From: Eubacteriales bacterium
GTDB taxonomy: Bacteria; Bacillota; Clostridia; Oscillospirales; Oscillospiraceae
NCBI GenBank assembly: GCA_030531505.1
Contig: JAUNNH010000009.1
Location: 20,279 to 84,278 of the forward strand
Reading direction: 5' to 3'
Length of the DNA: 64,000 bases
Below are positions 53,143 through 61,396 of the stretch, in pieces. Made by a program: the position numbers and the translations under genes. The notes under the pieces were generated by a model, which did not search any database, was not told the DNA's origin, and saw only the letters and a list, made by a program, of their open reading frames with translations. How positions within the stretch are numbered: position 1 is the stretch's first letter; each line of letters begins with the position of its first letter.

Positions 53143-53727
53143 TCAGCCTGTGTAGGCATCCTCGGTCGTGTTGCGGAAGTTCTGCCTGGGGAGTTGCTCC
53201 AGAAGATCCTCAGCCTCACGAACGACTTCTTCATTCCCGTTATATTTTACAAGCGTGCCCAGCATATTCTCCAGTTCCCCCCGGTACACAGGCCCGAGCT
53301 CACCTTCGTTCTCTTCCGAGCCCGACATGCTGTTTCCGCTGCGCCACGGAGCCATTCCGGGGACCGCTCTTGCTGCAAGGGATGGAAGAGCATCCTTCAT
53401 ACAAGCCAGCATCCTGAGTATCTGGGTATCGTCTTCTGACGTAAGGACCTCTTCGATCATGTCGCTCCCCCACTCCAGACACTTTTTCTCCAAAAGCCCA
53501 TACTTTTCAGAATAATGCCCGAACGGTCCGTCCACATCTTCCAGGCTGGTGACACTTACGATGTCGTCTTTATAAAACAGCATCGGGGTAAGATACAAAG
53601 CCTCCTGATCACAGCCGTATTCATGAAAAACATATTCACGGCCGCAATACGATACGATCCCCTCATATGCCTCTCCCGAGGCAGTAAGGATCCTTACACA
53701 TTTGTCATCAAAACTTTTAAGTTCCAT
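53143..53727 (-). CDS. Hypothetical protein with possible LSm-like N-terminal barrel
   Basis: 194 residues if the ATG at 53727 is used; one at 53751 is possible, and neither has a clear ribosome site. Residues ~1-65 (FDDKCVRILTASGEAYEGIVSYCGREYVF ... DDIVSVTSLE) have the strand pattern of a small LSm-like barrel. The middle has HYSEKYGLLEKKCLEWGSDMIEEVL and the end is acidic and helical. Function unknown. Confidence 0.6.
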   Translation of the reverse strand: MELKSFDDKCVRILTASGEAYEGIVSYCGREYVFHEYGCDQEALYLTPMLFYKDDIVSVTSLEDVDGPFGHYSEKYGLLEKKCLEWGSDMIEEVLTSEDDTQILRMLACMKDALPSLAARAVPGMAPWRSGNSMSGSEENEGELGPVYRGELENMLGTLVKYNGNEEVVREAEDLLEQLPRQNFRNTTEDAYTG

Positions 53728-53809
53728 ATCGGTATTCAAAGAAAACCCCATTCGTTGTCAACGGCATCCCGCTTTCCTTTAAAGCCTCCCGATCGTCTCA
53801 GCCGGTATT

Positions 53810-54520
53810 TCAAATCCGCAGAATGTGCTTGATAGCGGCCAGCAGGAGAAGGTGCCCCGGATAAAAGATGTAAAACAACCACTTCAGCCCCTTTCCTCTT
53901 TGCCCGTTATACAAGGCGAGGGGGATAAAGCTGAAGCCCGTCGCGAAATAATAGCCTATCGTTCTCGTGAGGGCAAGAAAGGCCACGCCTGCTGCGCTCC
54001 GGAGCAGCGGATGCTTCTGCCGGAGCACATAAAACAGGAACACGGCAATGACCGCGAAGACGGTGTAATCCGCACGCAGCAGCAGCGACAAAGCCGCGAT
54101 CCCCACAACGGCGAACACACCCAGCACGGTTTTGCCGACGGGTATCCGCTCTCCTTCCGCTGTCTTCCCGCCCCGGATCCGGTCAAACAGCATCAGCGCT
54201 GCGACGGCGAGAAAGAAGGTCAGCATGATGTTCTGGTGTCCGAGCCCGAGCCTGCCTTCAAAAGCCAGATCAAAGGGGATCTCACTGATCAGCGCAAAAA
54301 TGCCGAGACGGCAAAGGTATTTCGTTTTGTCCCTTGTATGCGCAAAACCTTCCGCGATGCAAAAGGAAAAGATGGGCATGGCCAGCCTGCCGATCATCCG
54401 GGGCCACATGAGTTCGGGAAAGAACATATCGCCTACGTGATCAAACACCATGCTTATCATGGCGATGATCTTCAGTGTGGTCCCGTCCAACACCTGGTAT
54501 CGTTTCCCGCTCTTCATCAT
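53810..54520 (-). CDS. TraX-family membrane protein
   Basis: 236 residues, eight or so membrane helices: LDGTTLKIIAMISMVFDHVGDMFFP, RMIGRLAMPIFSFCIAEGFAHTRD and GHQNIMLTFFLAVA are TraX hallmarks. In F plasmids TraX acetylates pilin; chromosomal clostridial copies are probably acyltransferases of unknown substrate. Two consecutive ATG codons (54520, 54517) follow a G-rich site. Confidence 0.88.
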   Translation of the reverse strand: MMKSGKRYQVLDGTTLKIIAMISMVFDHVGDMFFPELMWPRMIGRLAMPIFSFCIAEGFAHTRDKTKYLCRLGIFALISEIPFDLAFEGRLGLGHQNIMLTFFLAVAALMLFDRIRGGKTAEGERIPVGKTVLGVFAVVGIAALSLLLRADYTVFAVIAVFLFYVLRQKHPLLRSAAGVAFLALTRTIGYYFATGFSFIPLALYNGQRGKGLKWLFYIFYPGHLLLLAAIKHILRI

Positions 54521-54659
54521 TGCCGCCCCCCGCAAAAAGCCTGTTTTTTATAATATGAGATTATATCACACTCCCCGATCTTTCGGAAGTCTGATCGCGC
54601 AAAAGCAGGCGGGCGGGAGATTATCCGGCAAAAGCGGAATGGGGGATCCATACGTGCCC

Positions 54660-54857
54660 TCACCACTTAATGGCCGCGAAAAGAGAAAGCACAGAACCGG
54701 GATCATCCATCCGTTTCTGTGCTTTCTTTCTGTTATAGGCCTTCGGGTTTTCAGGTTTGCGGGTCACCGGGCTGATGGCCCAGACCGTTCGCTTGTCTGC
54801 GTCCAGCTCCCGCTTTTTCTTTTTTGAGAGCTTCTCATACGGGATAAACTTCTCCAT
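54660..54857 (-). CDS. Small basic protein, conserved in Clostridia
   Basis: 65 residues, Lys/Arg-rich: FIPYEKLSKKKKRELDAD and SPVTRKPENPKAYNRKKAQK. I recognise this as a recurrent small clostridial protein without known function. An intrinsic-terminator-like hairpin (arms at 54690-54700 and 54713-54723) lies inside its last 20 codons. Confidence 0.7.
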   Translation of the reverse strand: MEKFIPYEKLSKKKKRELDADKRTVWAISPVTRKPENPKAYNRKKAQKRMDDPGSVLSLFAAIKW

Positions 54858-54938
54858 TGTGCGTCCCTCCTTTATGTTGTATGAACAAGGGTATCATTTT
54901 GTTTCCCTCAAGTCAACACAAAGAAAAACGATAGAGAC

Positions 54939-54976
54939 TATACAGCAAAAATCGCCTTGAAACGAAGCATTTCAAA
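54939..54976. repeat. Partial third copy of the element-end repeat
   Basis: About 35 of 39 bases match the core of the 75-bp repeat at 56560-56634 and 63893-63967, but the hairpin's second half is replaced by a different palindrome. It lies outside the att-bounded element. Confidence 0.55.
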
Positions 54977-55010
54977 GGGCCTCTGATCATATCATGATCA
55001 GAGGCCCTTT
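54974..55010. terminator. 17-bp palindrome downstream of crcB
   Basis: Perfect stem 54974-54990 with 54994-55010 (loop ATC) between crcB and the small basic protein gene. No clear T-run; probably terminates crcB transcription. Confidence 0.6.
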
Positions 55011-55037
55011 GTGGTGAAGCTCGACAAACCGGATTTG

Positions 55038-55403
55038 TTAAGCCATCAGCATGGCCAACCGTCTTCCGAGCATGATTCCCACAATACAAAAACCAACGCT
55101 GGCAACAATATAAACACCGCCCAAAGCAATGTGGTGGTCCTCGATCAGGGAGAAAGCTTCCAGAGAAAAGGTTGAAAAGGTCGTAAAACCGCCACACACC
55201 CCGGTTTTCCAAAACAGCACAGCATTCGGTGAGATATCATTGCGCTTGCTGACGAGCCCGACGATGAAGCCGATCAGGACAGCGCCAAGACAATTTGTGA
55301 TCAGTGTAAGAATAGGAAAACCTGATTTCACCGGAATCAAGCTGATTGCATATCTTCCCATTGCTCCGATTGCCCCTCCGAGGGCCACAAAAAGAAAACT
55401 CAT
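55038..55403 (-). CDS. crcB: CrcB/FluC fluoride channel
   Basis: 121 residues, four membrane helices: GGAIGAMGRYAI, TLITNCLGAVLIGF and GVCGGFTTFSTFS (71-80, the Phe/Ser-rich fluoride pathway). Exports fluoride as a dimer, often antiparallel. A single copy is seen, so a homodimer is expected. I see no fluoride riboswitch in the 55 bp upstream. Confidence 0.93.
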   Translation of the reverse strand: MSFLFVALGGAIGAMGRYAISLIPVKSGFPILTLITNCLGAVLIGFIVGLVSKRNDISPNAVLFWKTGVCGGFTTFSTFSLEAFSLIEDHHIALGGVYIVASVGFCIVGIMLGRRLAMLMA

Positions 55404-55458
55404 ACGTCACCTCCGTGAATACCGATTTGTCGCGCTGGTCTAACCGGAAGATACAGCC

Positions 55459-55740
55459 TTATGCCGCATCTTCCGCCAGCGTGCTCATACCGCAGAACAT
55501 AGCCGTCTTCTTTTTGCAGCGAACCAGAACGATGAGTTCATAGACCAACAGGCCTGCATAACCAATCAGGCCCATGAGTATGCCGCTCATCTCACCCCTC
55601 ATCATACTGGAGTTGAAGACTGTGCATACATCGTACAACGTATGGACGACAACAGGAACAAGAAGCGCCAGCACATAGTTGAGAACAGCAGAACCCTTAC
55701 CGTTCAGTTTGCTGAACTTAGCCCTTCCTACGTGGGAGTC
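55459..55740 (-). pseudogene. C-terminal remnant of a PrsW-family intramembrane protease
   Basis: The frame reads GRAKFSKLNGKGS then VLALLVPVVVHTLYDVC, which is like the C-terminal helix of PrsW-type proteases with its conserved His-Asp. The frame stays open through the upstream hairpin, but similarity stops near 55740, and no N-terminal protease part exists. It therefore looks truncated. A GTG at 55674 could start a 71-residue peptide. The break lies 95 bp from the left att site. Confidence 0.6.
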
Positions 55741-55789
55741 ATTTTTCGTTGAAATTACAGGAAAAACAGGGATTTTTGCTTCATAAATG

Positions 55790-55834
55790 CGATAAATGCC
55801 GGATTTGCATGGTAGACAAATTCGGCATTTATCA
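55790..55834. terminator. Hairpin abutting the left att site
   Basis: ATAAATGCCG...CGGCATTTAT arms with one mismatch, ending directly at the 24-bp att repeat. It was probably the terminator of the tRNA gene before integration. Between here and 56118 lie the att repeat and the element's left end; no gene is seen. Confidence 0.6.
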
Positions 55835-55858
55835 TGGCAGGGGAAGAAGGCTTCGAAC
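55835..55858. other. attL: 24-bp copy of the tRNA 3' end
   Basis: Identical over 24 bp to 63966-63989, with differing bases on both sides. The copy corresponds to CCA, discriminator, acceptor strand and T-arm of the tRNA on the right edge. Together the two copies bound an 8.1-kb element. Confidence 0.88.
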
Positions 55859-55970
55859 AGAATTTGGGTATTTTTCGATACTTTTAAACGTCATTTTACG
55901 TAAATTTTGCTATTTTTAAGAACTTTTCCAAACCGGTCTGACCACTGCATTTTTTTAGGTTCAATAAGTT

Positions 55971-55991
55971 GGGGGTCAAGCAAGGGGTCAA
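55971..55991. repeat. GGGGTCAA double box near the left end
   Basis: Two GGGGTCAA copies about 13 bp apart; the right end has a similar pair (AGGGGTCAG, AGGGGTCAA at 63861-63880). They could be arm-type integrase or excisionase sites. Confidence 0.45.
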
Positions 55992-56118
55992 AACGCACTC
56001 TGAAGGCGGTTCGCCGAGTGTCCTGATTTGCATTTGCATATATTCATTTTTCGGCTTGTTTTCCCCCTCCACCGTCAAGAACAGAATCAACCATTTGACT
56101 TGAAAAGGAGTACTGATT

Positions 56119-56466
56119 ATGGATCTGGCATATACCCGAAACGGGGACAATCTGTTCCCCGCTCTCTACCTCGAAGACGAGAATCTGCCCATCGGGAAAT
56201 ACGGCCTGTTGCGAAAGAGCTACCTGAAAGAACACAAGCGCGGATGGTATTCCAGCCTGCTGCTGACCGGCAAGCTGGACGCGCATCTGGCCGAGATCGA
56301 CCACAGTTGCAATGAACGCATTGAACTTATTATGAATCAACTGGCTAGGCGCGAGGGCGTGACCGAAGCGCTCAAGGCGGCCGATCAAATGGAGTGGCTC
56401 AGACGCATGAACAACATCCGGGCCAGAGCGGAGGAAATCGTTTTGAGCGAATTGGTTTACCGCTGA
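56119..56466 (+). CDS. tnpV: TnpV-family protein
   Basis: 115 residues: MDLAYTRNGDNLFPALYL, IGKYGLLRKSYLKEHKRGWYSSLLLTGKLDAHL and a helical C-terminus match TnpV, a small protein carried by clostridial transposons and integrative elements; function unknown. A terminator (56477-56503 stem) follows. Confidence 0.85.
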   Translation: MDLAYTRNGDNLFPALYLEDENLPIGKYGLLRKSYLKEHKRGWYSSLLLTGKLDAHLAEIDHSCNERIELIMNQLARREGVTEALKAADQMEWLRRMNNIRARAEEIVLSELVYR

Positions 56467-56476
56467 TCAGAACAGC

Positions 56477-56520
56477 GAACCCGTGACAAATCGTCACGGG
56501 TTCATTTTGTGTGTTTCTTT
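56477..56520 (+). terminator. Terminator of tnpV
   Basis: 11-bp stem (56477-56487 with 56493-56503, loop AAATC) then ATTTTGTGTGTTTCTTTTT. Confidence 0.85.
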
Positions 56521-56559
56521 TTGCGTTCAAACAACGCTTTGTTCAAACGCCCTATACAC

Positions 56560-56634
56560 GTCACTTTTGGAGGCTAAGCTTTCTCATATATAGCAGAAAT
56601 CGTCTTGAAACGAACTATTTCAAGACGATTTCTG
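56560..56634. repeat. 75-bp direct repeat, inner copy
   Basis: About 68 of 75 positions match 63893-63967 without gaps. It ends in a perfect 16-bp hairpin (AGAAATCGTCTTGAAA arm). The rest of the 316-bp gap 56467-56782 shows only the tnpV terminator. Confidence 0.82.
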
Positions 56635-56782
56635 TCTGTGTTGCACCAAACGGTGTCCAGACGAGGATTTTACTACCAGAAGGTGTCTAATATTATGTAA
56701 ACTATTTGTCGGGCCGTGCGTCTCGTTTTTTGCCGAGATATACAGCCGCCTATTATCACGTGATTGCTTTTTTCGGAGCAGA

Positions 56783-57694
56783 TCATTTTCTGCGTGTTCC
56801 CGTGTTCTCCGAGCCGCGGATCTCCTCGTGATAGAAATAGTCCACGATCACAGGATGCCCCTGTGGCACTCTGCCGTAAGGCATCTCGTTGTCCACAAAG
56901 GGACAGTCATACCGTTTTGCCATGGCTTCAGCTCTGGCCTCGAGTCCTTCAAAGTAGCTCCGGTCTTTCTTGTTGTAGATCGCATCGTACAGGCCGACCA
57001 GTTCCGGCCGCTTCTCCGCGATATAGTCCATGATCGTCTTTTTGAAGCCGCCGCGCAGATTCAGATTTTCCAGCCAGAACAGATCACACTGATCCTTGAC
57101 GCGCTCGAAGATCGCCTCAAAGTCCGTGATGCCGGGAAAGACCGGGGAGACAAAGCAGACCGTGCGGATTCCCGCATCGTAGACCTTTTTCATGGCGGAC
57201 AGGCGGCGCTCGATGGAAACAGCGGAATCCATGTCGTCCTTAAACGCCTCGTCCAGCGTATTGATTGACCAGGAGACGGTGACCTGCCCCAATTCCTTGA
57301 GCAGATCGAGGTCCCGCACAACAAGGTCCGACTTGGTGCAGATCAGGATATCCGCACCGCTGCCGCGAAGCTGTTCCAGAAGCTTTCTGGTATTCTGAAA
57401 GACCTCCTCCTGGGGATTGTAGCCATCGGTGACAGAGCCGATCACCACGCGCTGTCCGGCGTATTTCCGAGGATTCTTGATCTCCGGCCAGTGCTTGACA
57501 TCCAAAAACGTGCCCCATTCCTCAGTATGCCCGGTGAAGCGCTTCATGAAGCTTGCGTAGCAATACCTGCAAGCGTGGGTACAGCCCACATAGGGATTGA
57601 CCGAATAGCCGCCCACTGGCAGGCTGGATTTGGTCATGATATCTTTGGTTTCGACCTCTCCGATCAAAATGCAGTCCATCATCATTTGCGCCAT
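56783..57694 (-). CDS. Radical SAM mobile pair protein B (SPL-like)
   Basis: 303 residues. N-terminal ILIGEVETKDIMTKSSLPVGGYSVNPYVGCTHACRYCYA carries the cluster motif Cys38, Cys42, Cys45 (CX3CX2C), in the style of spore photoproduct lyase relatives. ATG 57694 overlaps the end of the upstream rSAM gene by 13 bp. Paired radical SAM genes with a MarR regulator form a known mobile trio of unknown function. Substrate unknown. Confidence 0.85.
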   Translation of the reverse strand: MAQMMMDCILIGEVETKDIMTKSSLPVGGYSVNPYVGCTHACRYCYASFMKRFTGHTEEWGTFLDVKHWPEIKNPRKYAGQRVVIGSVTDGYNPQEEVFQNTRKLLEQLRGSGADILICTKSDLVVRDLDLLKELGQVTVSWSINTLDEAFKDDMDSAVSIERRLSAMKKVYDAGIRTVCFVSPVFPGITDFEAIFERVKDQCDLFWLENLNLRGGFKKTIMDYIAEKRPELVGLYDAIYNKKDRSYFEGLEARAEAMAKRYDCPFVDNEMPYGRVPQGHPVIVDYFYHEEIRGSENTGTRRK

Positions 57695-58371
57695 GCTTTC
57701 TGTTCCTTCAACACCTTGTTGAACGGTTCCGGGAGTTCCTGAACCATGCTTTCCTCCCCCATGATTGGAAGAAGATCCTCCTTCCAGAACACGGGGATAT
57801 TCCTCACGTGCGCCTGCTCTGTCAAAGACCTGGCCCAAGCAGGGTCCGTATGCACCTTCCGGCTCTGCGCACCAGTCATCGTGCCCACCACGAGCCAGTC
57901 AATCCCTTGCAGATCCACCTCGCCGGGATCGTCGAACAGCGGTTCAAAGGTGACGTGATAGTGCTTCGCGCGGACATTCTTTCTCAGCGCGTCGATCCGC
58001 CACAGATCGGCCCGTCTTGTGACCGTCACGCCGAACCACGCGTTATCCAGCTCACAGTCGATGTTCAGCAGATCGGGCCGCTTGGACAGAAACAGGAATT
58101 GATGCTGCGGGTTGGCCCGCATTTTGGCGAGCACTTCCTCCAGCCATTCCGGCTTCCAGACACAGAGGTCGCTCATGCCCGTGAGCAGAAAATTCTGCGG
58201 GCGGGGCTTTTCCATCAGCCGCAGCTTTCCCGGATAAAACTCCGGCTTTGAAAAATCGTCGATCATGTGATAGCGCTTCACATTATTGCGGGCATAACAG
58301 TAGTCACAGCCCACCGTACAGCCGATCACGAGGTTCATGTTTTGGATCTGATCCTTGATACAGACGCTCAT
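57682..58371 (-). CDS. Radical SAM mobile pair protein A (DUF5131/Gp37-68-like)
   Basis: 229 residues with N-terminal MNLVIGCTVGCDYCYARNN (Cys18, Cys22, Cys25) and FLLTGMSDLCVWKPEW, SKRPDLL, WFGVTVT as in phage Gp37/Gp68-type radical SAM proteins. It overlaps the MarR gene by ATGA on its 5' side and protein B on its 3' side, so all three are translationally coupled. Confidence 0.87.
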   Translation of the reverse strand: MSVCIKDQIQNMNLVIGCTVGCDYCYARNNVKRYHMIDDFSKPEFYPGKLRLMEKPRPQNFLLTGMSDLCVWKPEWLEEVLAKMRANPQHQFLFLSKRPDLLNIDCELDNAWFGVTVTRRADLWRIDALRKNVRAKHYHVTFEPLFDDPGEVDLQGIDWLVVGTMTGAQSRKVHTDPAWARSLTEQAHVRNIPVFWKEDLLPIMGEESMVQELPEPFNKVLKEQKAWRK

Positions 58372-58805
58372 GGTCTCTGTCCTCCTTCCAGATTATCCAG
58401 AACGCGACGCAGGAAAGACTCAAACAGCCGGATTTCTTCCTCGCTGAAGCCCTCATAAAAGACCGCGCCCATCTGCGCCGATACGGCCTCGTAATCCTCC
58501 CGTAAAGCATAAGCACGATCTGTCAGAAAAAGCAGGGTTTTCCGCTTGTCTTTCTCGTCACTCTCACGACGGAGAAGCCCCTGCTTTTCCATGCGCTCCA
58601 GCATGGAGGTCAGGGAAGTAATTGCCAGACCGCATTGGTCCGACAGGGCTTTGATGGAAATGCCGTCTCCCTGCCACAACACATATAGGATGCGGCCCTG
58701 TGCGCCGTTGAAAGCGTCGATTTTCTTTTCATTGAGGATCTTCTCAAAAACCCGGTCACTCAGCTGCTTCACCTTTGTGACCAAAAAACCTCCATTTGTA
58801 TTCAT
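58368..58805 (-). CDS. MarR-family regulator of the radical SAM pair
   Basis: 145 residues; winged helix with ISIKALSDQCGLAITSLTSMLERMEKQGLLRRESDEKDKRKTLLFLT (about 50-96). First gene of the coupled trio. A pair of CTATATAG-containing boxes lies immediately upstream, a likely autoregulatory operator. Confidence 0.9.
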   Translation of the reverse strand: MNTNGGFLVTKVKQLSDRVFEKILNEKKIDAFNGAQGRILYVLWQGDGISIKALSDQCGLAITSLTSMLERMEKQGLLRRESDEKDKRKTLLFLTDRAYALREDYEAVSAQMGAVFYEGFSEEEIRLFESFLRRVLDNLEGGQRP

Positions 58806-58813
58806 ATCAAAAG

Positions 58814-58852
58814 CTCCTATATAGTAGTTGTTTGCATTCTACTATATAGGAG
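58814..58852. promoter_or_regulatory. Inverted-repeat operator upstream of marR
   Basis: 14-bp perfect inverted arms (58814-58827 CTCCTATATAGTAG, 58839-58852) around 11 bp; each arm contains the self-palindrome CTATATAG. It also includes the AGGAG ribosome site of marR, so it could act as RNA hairpin too. Confidence 0.7.
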
Positions 58853-59009
58853 TTTTTCTGTCAAGCTTTTTAACGGATCCGACCTTTAGGCTTGTCGAAC
58901 CATATGTCTGGGCGAGTTTTATTGTTTCCGAGACATGTAAAACACCCTAAGAAGTCCGAACACAAGGGGTTCAGATCTCTCAGGGCATTTCATTCTTTTG
59001 GGGATCCAT

Positions 59010-60269
59010 TTAAGCGATCCGTCGTGCTTGTCGTGTTGAGGCGATATAGAAAGGTATCGCCGCTAATTGTGTCACTACAGAAACGATGACCATGACAACT
59101 GTATTACTATCATACAGAGTTCCCAGAAGCCAGCTGCCCAGAAACCAGAATACGCCAAAAGCGCATTCGAAAATCCCATACCCTGTCGCGCGGCTTTGCT
59201 TAGGCACCATGCCGGTAACAGCCGCTTTCAGGATCGATTCCTGTGCGCCCATGCCAACGCCCCATAAGGCGATACCTATGAGCAACAGCGGGACGGTACG
59301 GCATAAGAAAACGAAACAGGCAAACGGTGCGGAGATGAGCGTAGACAGGACCAGTGCGCGAACACCTTTTTTATCATACAGCATTCCAAAAAGCAGGGCA
59401 GCAACAGCGTCTACCAGCATGGCCCCTGCGTAGAGCAATGGGAGCGTGCCACTGTTCACCAGGGAAGATGTTTCAGCAAGGCCCGGCGCAAGTGTGGTGT
59501 AGTTTCGGGATACGTGCATGATCACGATAGAATAGTCGATGAAGCCAAAGGCAAACAGGCTGATTCCGGCGATATACAGAATAAACTCTTTTTTCAACTT
59601 GAAGGGAATATACTCCTTCGGTTCCGGCTCAAATCGCTCGGGATTCGGAAACTTCGCCCGGGTGACCAGAAGCAGGATCAGCGTGATGGCGCCGGGGATC
59701 GCAAGGACCGCGAAGCAGGCCGAGTAGATCTGAAACGTAGTCCCTTCCTGCCGCAGCAGCATCACCAGATACAGCAGCACCGGGCCGAGAAAAGCGCCGA
59801 TCTGGTCCAACAGCTCCTGGATTCCGAAACTTTTTCCTGCACCTTCCTGTGATGCGGCAAAGGACATGACGGTATCTTTGGCCGGCTTTTTGATAGCCTT
59901 TCCCATGCGCTGGATCACAAACAGCAGGCAGGCGGCCAGCCAGCCGTGCTCACCCACCAGTGCCAGAGCAGGAACCGCAATGATGTCCAGCACATACCCC
60001 AGGATTACCATGGGCCAATATTGTTTCGTCTTGTCGGTCAGTCTGCCAAACACATATCGCATGGAGTACCCGATTAACTCACCCAGTCCAGACACGAAAC
60101 CAATAGCCCCGGCTGACGCCCCCAACAGGGACATATACGCTCCGCGGATGCTGGACGCTCCTTCATGCGTCATATCTGAGAAAAGACTGACGATTCCGAA
60201 CAGCAAAACAAAAAACATAGCCTGCGAAAGATGTCTATTTTGCGTTTTTCTGCTATTCACCGGAATCAC
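59010..60269 (-). CDS. MFS transporter
   Basis: 419 residues, about 12 membrane helices in two halves. LFSDMTHEGASSIRGAYMSLLGASAGAIGFVSGLGELIGY and YVFGRLTDKTKQYW hold the loop-2 motif typical of MFS exporters. Cargo of the integrative element; substrate unknown (drug or metabolite efflux). Not coupled to the marR trio (204-bp gap with nothing else recognised). Confidence 0.88.
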   Translation of the reverse strand: MIPVNSRKTQNRHLSQAMFFVLLFGIVSLFSDMTHEGASSIRGAYMSLLGASAGAIGFVSGLGELIGYSMRYVFGRLTDKTKQYWPMVILGYVLDIIAVPALALVGEHGWLAACLLFVIQRMGKAIKKPAKDTVMSFAASQEGAGKSFGIQELLDQIGAFLGPVLLYLVMLLRQEGTTFQIYSACFAVLAIPGAITLILLLVTRAKFPNPERFEPEPKEYIPFKLKKEFILYIAGISLFAFGFIDYSIVIMHVSRNYTTLAPGLAETSSLVNSGTLPLLYAGAMLVDAVAALLFGMLYDKKGVRALVLSTLISAPFACFVFLCRTVPLLLIGIALWGVGMGAQESILKAAVTGMVPKQSRATGYGIFECAFGVFWFLGSWLLGTLYDSNTVVMVIVSVVTQLAAIPFYIASTRQARRIA

Positions 60270-60457
60270 CCCACCATGAGCCGAAAATCAGATTTATCAT
60301 ATTCATTTTATCAAGCGCCCAAATGAACAAAGCTTTTTCCCATCCGGCATCTGCTCTGACACATATCATTCTCTCAAAAAACCAATAGAGTAATATCCCG
60401 CCAAACCGGGATTTTGTCGAGATAATTATAACAGGCTACGCACGATATTGGAAGAAG

Positions 60458-60494
60458 AAAGGGACTCTGTTTGTATCATAATCAGAGTCCCTTT
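60458..60494. terminator. Hairpin after the SLOG-family gene
   Basis: 12-bp arms AAAGGGACTCTG (60458-60469) and 60483-60494. It resembles the palindrome at 54974-55010 in its AAAGGG...CCCTTTGTGG borders. Confidence 0.65.
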
Positions 60495-60518
60495 GTGGGT
60501 GTGGGGTATAACTTCGAT

Positions 60519-61037
60519 TTAGAAAAGGTGGATGGCCTTGGGATCAACTGTGAAGACCTGCCTGTTCAGCATTTCCGCGACTGCTACGGCCGCAGCCTCC
60601 CGCTCGCAGCGTGGATCATCGGGATCGTAGACCACAATCACCGTGTCGGCTTCGTTTATGGCCTCCAGGTACGCTTTGAATTCGCAGCCCACGGTTTTCT
60701 CATAGGCCACGTTTACGACTTCCGTACAGGTAGTCAGGGCATTGAAATAGCGGTCCCGCAGCTCCGGCGTCCACTTGGTCGCCTGCTCCTCATAGGGAAC
60801 ATAGCAAATCGTTTCGAGCGCATCATCTGTTTCTTTCAGCCCGCGAAGGATCTCCGCCGCATACAGTCCTACGCCGCAGTCCATGCTGACGGCAAACCGC
60901 GTGCAGCCCTCCCCTCTCAGCTTGGATATCTGATTTATCAGGATCAGCTTCAGCGCTGCGCAGCCCTCGTCTTCCTCATCAAATCCCCACGGGAAACACA
61001 TCGGGGAACAGCCAATAATGGCACAGGTTTTGGTCAT
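60519..61037 (-). CDS. SLOG/DUF1273 (YpsA-like) family protein
   Basis: 172 residues: TRFAVSMDCGVGLYAAEILRGL, ICYVPYEEQATKWTPELRDRYFNAL and ADTVIVVYDPDDPR follow the YpsA/SLOG nucleotide-ligand-binding pattern. ATG 61037 follows AAGGAGA. Divergent from the Xre-type regulator with two operator dyads between. SLOG proteins can sense nucleotide signals, some in phage-defence contexts; no effector is seen here. Confidence 0.75.
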   Translation of the reverse strand: MTKTCAIIGCSPMCFPWGFDEEDEGCAALKLILINQISKLRGEGCTRFAVSMDCGVGLYAAEILRGLKETDDALETICYVPYEEQATKWTPELRDRYFNALTTCTEVVNVAYEKTVGCEFKAYLEAINEADTVIVVYDPDDPRCEREAAAVAVAEMLNRQVFTVDPKAIHLF

Positions 61038-61054
61038 GTCTCTATCTCCTTATA

Positions 61055-61098
61055 TTTGGCGTCTCCAAATTTAATATAGTATATTTGGTATTACCAAA
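61055..61098. promoter_or_regulatory. Two TTTGG-N5-CCAAA operators in the SLOG/Xre divergent region
   Basis: TTTGGCGTCTCCAAA (61055-61069) and TTTGGTATTACCAAA (61084-61098), 29 bp apart, in the space between the two start codons. Likely bound by the helix-turn-helix protein encoded at 61148. Confidence 0.8.
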
Positions 61099-61107
61099 TA
61101 TAGCAAG

Positions 61108-61140
61108 CCCCTATGCACATATACTTTGTATGCATAGGGG
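61108..61140 (+). promoter_or_regulatory. Hairpin sequestering the ribosome site of the Xre gene
   Basis: Perfect 10-bp stem CCCCTATGCA (61108-61117) with TGCATAGGGG (61131-61140). The GGGG of the 3' arm is the Shine-Dalgarno sequence of the GTG at 61148, so folding would lower translation. Confidence 0.6.
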
Positions 61141-61147
61141 TGATTAT

Positions 61148-61396
61148 GTGAAAACTCGGAAACTCCCACGAGGAGATCGTAATATTGTTGGTGCCCGCGT
61201 CACCGAGGCGCGGCTCGCGTTGGGCATGAAGCAGAATGAGCTTTTGGCCAAATTACAGACTGCTGGCATTGAAATCAGCACGCCTGCGCTGTCACTACTG
61301 GAGGGGCAGAAAAGGCCAGTATCCGATATTGAGCTGAATGCATTGGCTGATATACTAAAGGTATCTGTGGATTGGCTCTTGGGAAGAGATAACTAA
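61148..61396 (+). CDS. Xre-family helix-turn-helix regulator
   Basis: 82 residues from a GTG start chosen for the AGGGG site 7 bases upstream. Cro/C1-type fold: VGARVTEARLALGMKQNELLAKLQTAGIEISTPALSLLEGQKRPVSDIELNALADILKVSVDWLLG. Small enough to be just the DNA-binding domain. Probably controls the SLOG gene and itself. The 230-bp gap after it contains only AT-rich sequence. Confidence 0.85.
   Translation: MKTRKLPRGDRNIVGARVTEARLALGMKQNELLAKLQTAGIEISTPALSLLEGQKRPVSDIELNALADILKVSVDWLLGRDN

Noticed and set aside
55404-55458. Fluoride riboswitch upstream of crcB
   Set aside because: The 55-bp gap shows no recognisable fluoride riboswitch core.
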